From assembly GCA_905233515.1 (NCBI GenBank), contig CAJOEQ010000018.1:1-15764 (forward strand): a stretch of DNA of 15,764 nucleotides, written 5' to 3'. Positions 1-7,382 of this stretch are shown in pieces. Both the position numbers and the translations under genes were made by a program. Every line of letters begins with the position of its first letter. The stretch's first letter is position 1. The DNA is from an uncultured Synergistales bacterium (lineage in GTDB: Bacteria; Synergistota; Synergistia; Synergistales; Aminobacteriaceae). The notes beneath the pieces are model-generated. The model ran no database searches. It was not told the origin of the DNA and was given only the letters and a program-made list of their open reading frames with translations.

Positions 1-850
1 TGCCTATTGCTCCCCGTGCCAGCCTAAAGCCGACATTATATAATTTTCTCTCTTGAGGTGCCGCCGCTCTGTAAGCCGAACGCATATTTTTTGCAAAGTC
101 ATTCCAGCCGCCGCCGCGATTGACTCGCCGAGTTCCTGACTCTAAACCGGTCGGGTTATTTTGCTCTTGACTCGAATATGCCCCGTAAACGTCCCAGCAC
201 CATTCTGCGACATTTCCGTGCATGTCATAGAGTCCTAATTTATTCGGCTCAAAGCTGGCTACGTTCACAGTCTCACCGCGATAAATTCCCGGTTTAGTTG
301 ATAATTTGCTTTGTGAGAAATAATTTTCTTCAATTTCATAGGGATAATGGCCGTAAAAATTTGCCTCGTCTGCTCCGATTGAGTGTTCAAGATTGAAAGG
401 AGTCTGAGTCCCCGCGCGGCATGCATATTCCCATTCTGCTTCAGTCGGGAGTCTATAACCGTCGGCAGCAAGATTCCATGTTACTTTTTCGCCGTCAATC
501 TCATAAACTGGAGTCAAATTCTCGTATTTGCTTTTAGCGTTACAGAATTTTATCGCGTCGAGCCATGAAACATTCTCAACAGGTTTATTATCGCCTGTAA
601 AGCTCGATGGATTCTCATTCATTAAAGATTTATACTCTTTTTGCGTAACTTCATAGCGAGAAATATAGAAATCGCTTAAATTTACTTTGTGCTGTAATTC
701 GTCATCACTGCGCCAGTTTTCGGACTCTGGACTTCCCATTAAGAAAGCACCGCCCTTGACGAGAACAAAATCATCATAGCCCCTGACTGAATTAGCAAAT
801 GAACTTGACGCAAAAATTAATATAAACGCGAAAATTAATATATATTTCAT
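1..850 (-). CDS. Exported SUMF1/FGE-like domain protein, 3' end outside window
   Basis: The frame is open from an ATG at 850 to the left window edge, 283 codons with no stop, so the C-terminus is missing. Residues 1-19 form a signal peptide (hydrophobic stretch, then a cut after SFA). The rest follows the formylglycine-generating-enzyme (FGE-sulfatase, PF03781) fold: GGAFLMGS at 33-40, RYEVTQ at 65-70, GYRLPTEAEWEYACRAGT at 131-148, GLYDMHGNVAEWCWD at 206-220, NRGGGWND at 244-251 and GFRLAR at 274-279. True FGE enzymes carry two catalytic cysteines just after the RGGSW motif; here that stretch (NDFAKNMRSAYR) has none. Sulfatase activation is therefore unlikely, and a binding or structural role outside the cytoplasm is more probable. 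It lies 3 nt after the CMD-like gene and is the last visible gene of the TetR-controlled operon. The family is certain; the function is not. Confidence 0.9.
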   Translation of the reverse strand, partial: MKYILIFAFILIFASSSFANSVRGYDDFVLVKGGAFLMGSPESENWRSDDELQHKVNLSDFYISRYEVTQKEYKSLMNENPSSFTGDNKPVENVSWLDAIKFCNAKSKYENLTPVYEIDGEKVTWNLAADGYRLPTEAEWEYACRAGTQTPFNLEHSIGADEANFYGHYPYEIEENYFSQSKLSTKPGIYRGETVNVASFEPNKLGLYDMHGNVAEWCWDVYGAYSSQEQNNPTGLESGTRRVNRGGGWNDFAKNMRSAYRAAAPQERKLYNVGFRLARGAIG

Positions 851-853
851 AAA

Positions 854-1612
854 TTATTCACCTGCTTTGCGTACACATTGAACAGCGTTAAGGCTCCTCG
901 GATAACCTATATAGGGAAGACACTGAGAAATTACATCAATTAAGAAATCTTTATCATTACCCATGTTGAAATTTCCTTTAGCATGTGCGATTAATTGAGG
1001 CTCGCAGCCGCCTTGAGCAGCAATATAACAGAACGTAATTAATTCGCGCTGTCTTAAGTCCAACCCCTTACGCGTATAATAATCACCGAAACAATTACCT
1101 GCAAGCCATTTATTTATGTGTCTTGTGTCTTCAGGGCCGGAGTCTTGAAATCCTTTCATGCCTTCACCGAAAATTTTTACTTGAGCTTCATTACCGGCCA
1201 AGATTCTATTTTCCGGCGTTGTAGTTCCAGCTTCAGACAATGGCAAATTTATATTTAACGAGGTAAAAATTTCATTAGCTGCTTTCAAAAATGGCCGAGT
1301 CCTCCCGATTCCTAAATATGCCGTGCCTTGATAGATTATTTCTTTGCATTCAGACGGAGTCAAACCTGCTTTTAAAGCGTCCGGCAAAATTGCTTTAAAC
1401 TCGTCGATACCCTGACAGCCTAAAAGAGTCGCAAGAATTGCCATATATCGAGTCTTAGCGTCTAATTTTGTTTGATTCGGGACTTCAATATCTGCAAAAT
1501 TTGTAAAGAATTCTACAAATTCGGGATCGGTCGCCCTGAACTCTTCAAGATTTGCAAATGCTGATGTACTTATTGACATTATAATTAACACTCCTAATAA
1601 AAATTTTTTCAT
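854..1612 (-). CDS. Exported two-domain carboxymuconolactone decarboxylase (CMD)-like protein
   Basis: A protein of 252 aa. I chose the ATG at 1612 because it overlaps the upstream hydrolase stop as ATGA and starts a clean signal peptide (MKKFLLG to AFA, residues 1-20). A start at 1636 would add eight polar residues in front of it. Two copies of the CMD helical domain (PF02627) are visible, at about 50-118 and 183-250. The second copy has the family signature: RQRELITFCYIAAQGGCEPQLIAHAKG around 187-213, then LPYIGYPRSLNA at 232-243. The peroxidase CxxC of AhpD is absent; C203 and H210 are what remains of the active-site region, and the first copy has C66 but no matching His. A signal peptide is unusual in this mostly cytoplasmic family. 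Relatives are decarboxylases or thiol-dependent peroxidases; which chemistry applies here, if any, is open. Confidence 0.88.
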   Translation of the reverse strand: MKKFLLGVLIIMSISTSAFANLEEFRATDPEFVEFFTNFADIEVPNQTKLDAKTRYMAILATLLGCQGIDEFKAILPDALKAGLTPSECKEIIYQGTAYLGIGRTRPFLKAANEIFTSLNINLPLSEAGTTTPENRILAGNEAQVKIFGEGMKGFQDSGPEDTRHINKWLAGNCFGDYYTRKGLDLRQRELITFCYIAAQGGCEPQLIAHAKGNFNMGNDKDFLIDVISQCLPYIGYPRSLNAVQCVRKAGE

Positions 1613-2217
1613 GAGTTCACAGCCTTTCTTAGCCATTGATTCAAAAAATTAATCTGCTCTTCAGTGTGAAAATAGTGTTCACCGTTTTCCATGATTGTGA
1701 GTTTTGCATTATGATTACTGACAAAATTATTTATAATATTGCGCGAGGTTATATTATCGTTTTCAGCGTATAAAATTTCTGTCATGATGTCCCATTTTAT
1801 AGGATTTTCTCTCACAAAAGATAAATACTTCCATGATAAAATTTCGCCGGAGTCCGTGATAAATTCTCCTTTTTCGCGCAAAAAATTCTCAGTTATTCCC
1901 GCATGAGCCATCATGTTTAAAATAATATTTTCCATGTCGAGAATGGGCGAAATAAATAGAGCTTTCACGAGCGGGCAATCCTTCAATGAGAGCATTACGA
2001 AATACGCGCCTATACTGTTAGCAAGAACGTAAATAAATTTGTATTGTCCACGCAAATTATCATAAAAATTTTTTATCTGCTCACTAGCAAGCCAAGGCAA
2101 ATAACTATCATAATTTACGCCTATAATATCAAAATCGGGACAAATTTTTTTGTATTGCTCAGACTCTAAATGACTCCCGCCCAGTCCGTGAACATATAAA
2201 ATTAATTTATCGCTCAT
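1609..2217 (-). CDS. Small alpha/beta hydrolase
   Basis: A 202-aa cytoplasmic protein without a signal peptide. It shows the alpha/beta-hydrolase layout: first strand and oxyanion loop LILYVHGLGGS at 5-15, nucleophile elbow VLANSIGAYF at 64-73 (Ser68; Ala replaces the usual first Gly of GxSxG), a probable acid Asp154 in AENDNIT, and His181 in ENGEHYFH followed by another His at 184. Its size and the C-terminal GEHYFH resemble short YcfP/UPF0227-like or serine-hydrolase-type esterases. The substrate cannot be deduced. The gene overlaps both neighbours as ATGA, so translation should be coupled to the upstream cupin gene and the downstream CMD-like gene. The triad is assigned by motif position, not by structure. 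Confidence 0.87.
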   Translation of the reverse strand: MSDKLILYVHGLGGSHLESEQYKKICPDFDIIGVNYDSYLPWLASEQIKNFYDNLRGQYKFIYVLANSIGAYFVMLSLKDCPLVKALFISPILDMENIILNMMAHAGITENFLREKGEFITDSGEILSWKYLSFVRENPIKWDIMTEILYAENDNITSRNIINNFVSNHNAKLTIMENGEHYFHTEEQINFLNQWLRKAVNS

Positions 2218-3347
2218 TTAAGACGTGAATACTCTTCAGGTGAAACAGGCTCGCACCATTCATTTGAAGTCTCTTCACCTGCTACTTCTATTGCTAAGTG
2301 CTGAAACCATGAGTCTTTTGCTGCTCCGTGCCAGTGCTTGACATTTGCGGGGATATTCACAACGTCGCCCGGTTTGAGTTCTTGCGCCTCTTTGCCCCAT
2401 TCTTGATAATAACCGCGCCCGTTTACTACGACTAAAATTTGACCGCCGCCTGTTTTTGCGTGATGTATATGCCAGTGATTTCTACAGCCCGGCTCAAAAG
2501 TAACATTTGCGATAAAAACCTGCTCACTTGAGAGAATTGCGAGATAACTTTTACCGTCAAAATATTGTGCATATGCGTCATTAGGATTTCCAAGAGGGAA
2601 CGCGCTTAAATTTGCCTGTGATGGGTCAAGGTGTAGACCTTTTGCGCTTAAATTCACATTTGCGGGCATGTTATTAATTTCTTTTTGTTCTGTCATGAAT
2701 GAATCAATCTTCTTTCTATAATTAATATAATTTTCTGAGTCAAAATATTTTCGTTTTGACTCTTGATTCTCGTAAATCTCAAACGTATAAACTCTATAAG
2801 ATTTGCCGCCCTTCTCATTGCCTGCGAATAAACCTAAGACTCCCGGCTCCTGTTCAATTGCGCGCGTAAATTCTTGAGTCATTAAATTTTTAAACTCGTC
2901 TAACTTGTCAGATCTCACGTCAAAAATATTCATTACATAATCATGGCCGACTCCGTTAGATTTTTGCTGTAAAATTATAGGCTCAATCTCGATAAAATTC
3001 AGGCTCTCTAAAATATTTTCACGTTCACGAATAAAATTTTTAAATCCTTCACTAGATCTGTGAACTTGATAAGCGTCTTCATTCTCGTAAATTTCAAGAA
3101 TTCGCATTAAATCGGGGTTATTCTTGTCTAATGCACCGTAAAGCGCGTAAGATCCTGACTCATAGGGCGTAAATTTTGCGACAGTCCTAGAACTAATTGC
3201 GGCCATTTCTGACATTTTGCCGGGCTTGGCCTGAAGTAATGCGACGTGAATCTTTAAAATTTTATTATCGGGTGCGTATATCATGTGAGCAGACGCAGAA
3301 TTTACAACTATTGCAGCAAATAATAAAGCGAGCGCAAAAATTCTCAT
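2214..3347 (-). CDS. Exported ABM-ABM-cupin fusion protein
   Basis: A 377-aa protein. Residues 1-20 are a signal peptide ending NSASA|H. Two antibiotic-biosynthesis-monooxygenase-like ferredoxin folds follow at about 30-125 (KIHVALLQAKPGKMSEM, later MRILEIYENEDAYQVHRSSEGF) and 135-215 (YVMNIFDVRSDKLDEFKNLM, later YTFEIYENQESKRKYFDSENY). A single-domain cupin fills 250-355. Its metal site is intact: HWHIHH at 291-296, Q303, and H338/H340 in NIPANVKHWHG. Gln in place of the usual Glu is typical of cupins found fused to CMD domains and of the hydroxynitrile-lyase-type cupins. Here the CMD partner is a separate gene two positions downstream. ABM domains of the YgiN type act on quinols or polyketides. 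It starts 4 nt after the aldo/keto reductase stop, with GGAG inside that gene's end. The domain calls are firm; the reaction is unknown. Confidence 0.9.
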   Translation of the reverse strand: MRIFALALLFAAIVVNSASAHMIYAPDNKILKIHVALLQAKPGKMSEMAAISSRTVAKFTPYESGSYALYGALDKNNPDLMRILEIYENEDAYQVHRSSEGFKNFIRERENILESLNFIEIEPIILQQKSNGVGHDYVMNIFDVRSDKLDEFKNLMTQEFTRAIEQEPGVLGLFAGNEKGGKSYRVYTFEIYENQESKRKYFDSENYINYRKKIDSFMTEQKEINNMPANVNLSAKGLHLDPSQANLSAFPLGNPNDAYAQYFDGKSYLAILSSEQVFIANVTFEPGCRNHWHIHHAKTGGGQILVVVNGRGYYQEWGKEAQELKPGDVVNIPANVKHWHGAAKDSWFQHLAIEVAGEETSNEWCEPVSPEEYSRLK

Positions 3348-3351
3348 GAAA

Positions 3352-4281
3352 TTATTTCATCTCCTTCTCCCAGACTCTGACTGTATTAATTTTAGCGTTA
3401 TCTGCAAGTTTTTCGAGTTCGTTAATTTCGCTTGAGTTCAACACTAAATTTGCGGCCTTTAAAGCGTCTTCAACGTGATTGACTTTAGTAACTCCTAAAA
3501 TTGGCCGAGTCCCTTTTGCGATTGCCCATGCGACGGGAATTTGAGCTACTTTCACACTATGAGAGTCCGCGATTTCCTTAATTGCGAGATTCAATTTTTC
3601 AAGCTCAGCTAAAACGGGATTATAAACTTGTCCGCGCGCGCTGTTTTCCGGAAATGGGTGGGCAGTGTCATATTTGCCTGATAGTGCGCCTTGTTCTAAT
3701 ACCATATAGGAGAAAAATTCAGAGTTATTTTCTTTGCACCAGTCAAGAATCCCCGAATTTTCCGACGAACGATTAAGCAGGCTGTAATGATTCTGGATCG
3801 CTGAAATTTTCAAGCCTTCTGACTCTAAAATATTTTGAGCCTCTTTTATTTCTGCTAGATTATGATTTGAGAGTCCTATTTTGCCGATTTTGCCGCTCTT
3901 AGCAAGTGGAATTAATTTTTTTGTCCATTCAGGAGCTCCGACGGGATTATGAATCCAGAAATAATCAATAAATTCTGTTCCGAGTCTCTTTGCGCTCTGC
4001 TCGTACATGTCAATAACGGGATTAGCTGATTCTAAATTTGCACATTGAGGCGTAAACTTTGTAGAAATTAAATAACTTTCACGCTTAACGGTGCGCAAAA
4101 ATTTGCCGAGAATCTCTTCAGATCTTCCCATTCCGTAAACAAATGCAGTGTCCCAGAGATTTAAACCTGATTTCATAGCTGCGTCAAAAATGGGTCTCAA
4201 GTCAGACTCCGTGAAATTCTGCCCGAAAGTCCCATCATTACCCCATGCCCATGCACCTAGTGCAATTTTTGTTGTTGTCAT
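3352..4281 (-). CDS. Aldo/keto reductase
   Basis: A 309-aa cytoplasmic NADPH-dependent oxidoreductase of the (beta/alpha)8 aldo/keto reductase superfamily. The catalytic tetrad can be read directly: Asp44 and Tyr49 in LNLWDTAFVYG, Lys75 in LISTKF and His111 in YFWIHNP. GKIGLSNHNL at about 133-142 and the C-terminal RPILGVTKVNHVEDAL (cofactor-phosphate loop) complete the fold. It reduces aldehydes or ketones to alcohols; the substrate is unknown. It is the second gene of the operon, 18 nt after the tetR stop, with an AGGAGG Shine-Dalgarno about 10 nt before its ATG. Aldo/keto reductases directly behind a TetR gene are commonly part of electrophile or quinone responses, which is the basis for reading the operon as a response unit. 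Confidence 0.95.
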   Translation of the reverse strand: MTTTKIALGAWAWGNDGTFGQNFTESDLRPIFDAAMKSGLNLWDTAFVYGMGRSEEILGKFLRTVKRESYLISTKFTPQCANLESANPVIDMYEQSAKRLGTEFIDYFWIHNPVGAPEWTKKLIPLAKSGKIGKIGLSNHNLAEIKEAQNILESEGLKISAIQNHYSLLNRSSENSGILDWCKENNSEFFSYMVLEQGALSGKYDTAHPFPENSARGQVYNPVLAELEKLNLAIKEIADSHSVKVAQIPVAWAIAKGTRPILGVTKVNHVEDALKAANLVLNSSEINELEKLADNAKINTVRVWEKEMK

Positions 4282-4299
4282 TGTAAAATTTTCCTCCTG

Positions 4300-4911
4300 T
4301 TAACTAAGCAATTTTTTAGCGCAATTATAAGCAAGCTCATAAATCGACATATAGCAATAATTCACGTTAGCTGCTTTCATGGCCTCGCGCTGTTTTTCAG
4401 TAACTACAGCATAAGGATAAATCCCATAAAAAAACGGCAAAAACGAATAAATAAAATCCCGCCGCCCATTCTCGTTTAAAGACGGACAAAATTTTTCCAA
4501 GCATTTAGACAATATATTTATTGACTCGCCGTAAGAGGCTTTAAATTCCGTGAGTCTCTCTTGGCTGCTGTTTGCTTCCATGTCAAAATGATTCATTGAT
4601 AAAAGTTTCAGCAGTCTTTCACGATTTGACAGTGAATGAGCTAAAATTTTCGCAAGTTCGTCATTTGTCATAGTTTCATGAGAGTTAATAACTTGATTTA
4701 ATTCTTGAGTCCATAAATCATACTCACGAGCTAAGAGAGCTAAAAAAATTTCTTCCTTTGTCTGAAAGTAATTATAAATTGTAGACCGTCCGAAAGTTAA
4801 AAGCTCACCTATATCCTTTATAGTTATGTCCCTGAATGAGCGAGTCTCGTATAATTTCGCACATGCATTAATAATTTCGTCGCGCCTAGTTTGAGCGAGA
4901 TTCTTTTGCAA
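4300..4911 (-). CDS. TetR/AcrR-family transcriptional regulator
   Basis: A one-domain repressor of about 203 aa. The N-terminal helix-turn-helix is clear (RDEIINACAKLYE, then FRDITIKDIGELLTFGRSTI and YNYFQTKEEIF). The larger C-terminal part should be the ligand-binding and dimerisation domain; it is divergent and gives no ligand clue. The frame can start with GTG at 4920 or TTG at 4911. I prefer TTG, because GAGGTG at 4918-4923 then sits as a Shine-Dalgarno 6 nt upstream, whereas GTG would lie inside it. The gene leads the operon, and two matching palindromes lie 35-90 nt upstream of it, so autorepression together with the downstream enzymes is likely. Only the extreme N-terminus is uncertain. 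Confidence 0.92.
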   Translation of the reverse strand: MQKNLAQTRRDEIINACAKLYETRSFRDITIKDIGELLTFGRSTIYNYFQTKEEIFLALLAREYDLWTQELNQVINSHETMTNDELAKILAHSLSNRERLLKLLSMNHFDMEANSSQERLTEFKASYGESINILSKCLEKFCPSLNENGRRDFIYSFLPFFYGIYPYAVVTEKQREAMKAANVNYCYMSIYELAYNCAKKLLS

Positions 4912-4917
4912 TTTATT

Positions 4918-4923
4918 CACCTC
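4918..4923 (-). promoter_or_regulatory. Shine-Dalgarno that decides the tetR start
   Basis: On the minus strand GAGGTG is followed by six bases and then TTG at 4911. The in-frame GTG at 4920 is part of this GAGGTG itself and has no good ribosome site of its own upstream. Confidence 0.6.
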
Positions 4924-4945
4924 GTTTGCTTATAAAGATTTATTC

Positions 4946-4958
4946 TGACACTGTGTCA
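4946..4958. promoter_or_regulatory. Putative TetR operator O2 (proximal)
   Basis: TGACACTGTGTCA is a perfect palindrome with 6-bp arms around a central T. It lies just downstream of the expected transcription start, where a bound repressor would block elongation or initiation. With flanks it shares 16 of 18 bases with the distal site (TTCTGACACNNTGTCAAT). Confidence 0.75.
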
Positions 4959-4974
4959 ATTTTAGGATAGAAAT

Positions 4975-5002
4975 ATTTTATATCATTCTGACACGATGTC
5001 AA
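4975..5002 (-). promoter_or_regulatory. Candidate sigma70 promoter of the tetR operon
   Basis: On the minus strand, TTGACA (4997-5002) and TAAAAT (4975-4980) are separated by 16 bp. Transcription would start near 4968 and give a leader of roughly 57 nt before the TTG start. A second TTGACA at 4954-4959 with TTATAA at 4930-4935 (18-bp spacing) is possible, but it would start the RNA on top of the Shine-Dalgarno, so it is less likely. Confidence 0.6.
4989..5001. promoter_or_regulatory. Putative TetR operator O1 (distal)
   Basis: TGACACGATGTCA has perfect TGACA/TGTCA arms. Its right arm plus the next A reads TTGACA on the minus strand, which is the -35 box of the candidate promoter. The centre-to-centre distance to O2 is 43 bp, about four helical turns, placing the two sites on the same DNA face. 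Confidence 0.75.
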
Positions 5003-5046
5003 TAAAAATTTTCTTGCATAATTTATTTATACTCGGCATTATCAGG

Positions 5047-5072
5047 CGCAAAGATTTTATATGTCATCATAA
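5047..5072 (+). repeat. Imperfect direct repeat, copy 1
   Basis: Starts CGCAAAGATTTTAT and ends TCATCATAA. It differs from copy 2 at three positions (7, 15 and 17). It is not associated with any mobile element. Confidence 0.6.
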
Positions 5073-5183
5073 AATAATATTACTTTATTCCCGGCGTTGT
5101 CTTGTAAAATTATCATGTGCAAAATTTTATCTAGCAATTTGAACATAACACGTAAAAATATTTATTTTTCCCCAGCATTTCCA

Positions 5184-5209
5184 CGCAAAAATTTTATTTA
5201 TCATCATAA
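5184..5209 (+). repeat. Imperfect direct repeat, copy 2
   Basis: Starts CGCAAAAATTTTAT and ends TCATCATAA, 137 bp after copy 1. The AT-rich composition makes some chance similarity possible, but 23 identities in 26 including the CGC and TCATCA words is more than expected. Confidence 0.6.
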
Positions 5210-5286
5210 TAATAAATAATAAACAAAACAATAAATTAATCGCTTTGAATCACAAAAAAATTTTTATCTCTGCGTAATTCTGCGTA

Positions 5287-5315
5287 TTGCGTTTTGTGAA
5301 AGCCTGATTTATTAT
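5287..5315 (+). promoter_or_regulatory. Candidate promoter of groES-groEL
   Basis: TTGCGT (5287-5292), a 17-bp spacer, then TATTAT (5310-5315). The predicted start near 5322 lies about 10 bp before the CIRCE element, the usual arrangement for HrcA-controlled chaperonin operons. Confidence 0.55.
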
Positions 5316-5331
5316 TTCGCGCGTTGATAAA

Positions 5332-5358
5332 TTAGCACTCGTTAATATCAAGTGCCAT
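5332..5358. promoter_or_regulatory. CIRCE element (HrcA operator), right arm degenerate
   Basis: The left arm TTAGCACTC matches the CIRCE consensus exactly, and the spacer is the canonical 9 nt. The right arm is AAGTGCCAT where GAGTGCTAA is expected, matching 6 of 9 including the AGTGC core. It lies between the promoter and the groES Shine-Dalgarno AGGAGGT (5377-5383). Known family behaviour: the HrcA repressor binds here and releases on heat or protein-folding stress. The hrcA gene is not in the window. Confidence 0.8.
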
Positions 5359-5392
5359 TAAATAAAAAATTTTATCAGGAGGTCATGAAATT

Positions 5393-5683
5393 ATGAAACT
5401 TAAGCCGCTTGGCGACAGAATAGTTGTAAAAGTTTTAACACGTGAAGAGAAAACTAAAGGCGGAATCGTTCTTCCCGACACAGCAAAAGAGAAACCCACT
5501 GAAGGCGAAGTCATCGCAGTAGGTACAGGCAAAATCTTAGATAACGGCCAAAAACAGCCCGTTGAAGTTAAAGTCGGCGACAGAATTATTTTCAGCAAAT
5601 ACGCAGGAACTGAAGTAAAAATTGACGGCGAAGAAGTTGTAATTTTCAGCGAGAGAGACGTACTCGCAATAATTGAGAAATAA
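5393..5683 (+). CDS. groES: Co-chaperonin GroES (Hsp10)
   Basis: 96 aa, the usual length. It starts [13 protein letters not shown] and has the mobile loop around 17-34 ([18 protein letters not shown]), which docks on GroEL, plus the beta-barrel segments [16 protein letters not shown] and [16 protein letters not shown]. It forms the heptameric lid of the cytoplasmic folding chamber. The start is fixed by AGGAGGT 9 nt upstream. groEL follows after 30 nt, and both are expected to be transcribed from the CIRCE-controlled promoter. The gene appears intact, in contrast to groEL. Confidence 0.98.
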   Translation: MKLKPLGDRIVVKVLTREEKTKGGIVLPDTAKEKPTEGEVIAVGTGKILDNGQKQPVEVKVGDRIIFSKYAGTEVKIDGEEVVIFSERDVLAIIEK

Positions 5684-7319
<1,636 letters not shown>

Positions 7320-7345
7320 TAGATTTAGCGAAAAAGTAAAAATTT

Positions 7346-7382
7346 ATTCCCGAGAGCAAAGAAAACTCCCGGGAATTTTTTT
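7346..7382. terminator. Rho-independent terminator after groEL, possibly bidirectional
   Basis: The stem arms ATTCCCGAGAG (7346-7356) and CTCCCGGGAAT (7366-7376) pair over 11 positions with one mismatch, around a 9-nt loop, followed by seven T at 7376-7382. On the opposite strand the hairpin is followed by AAATTTTTAC, so it may also end the minus-strand Tim44-like gene, whose stop codon (7381-7383) touches it. Confidence 0.85.

Larger units (their letters stand above)
5004..5286. other. AT-rich intergenic spacer with an imperfect repeat
   Basis: About 280 bp between the tetR control region and the groES promoter. I see no credible ORF or structured RNA here. It is very AT-rich and contains a 26-bp segment at 5047-5072 repeated at 5184-5209 (23 of 26 bases equal), with a weaker partial copy near 5119-5135. 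GC-containing words of the type CCGGCRTT or CCAGCATTT precede the copies. Its function is unknown. Confidence 0.5.

Noticed and set aside
265..568. Small ORFs on both strands inside the FGE-like gene
   Set aside because: The longer minus-strand frame 2-850 carries clear FGE-family motifs; these are shadows.
4930..4959. Second tetR-operon promoter TTGACA-18-TTATAA
   Set aside because: It would start the RNA at the Shine-Dalgarno; kept only as a remark under the main promoter.
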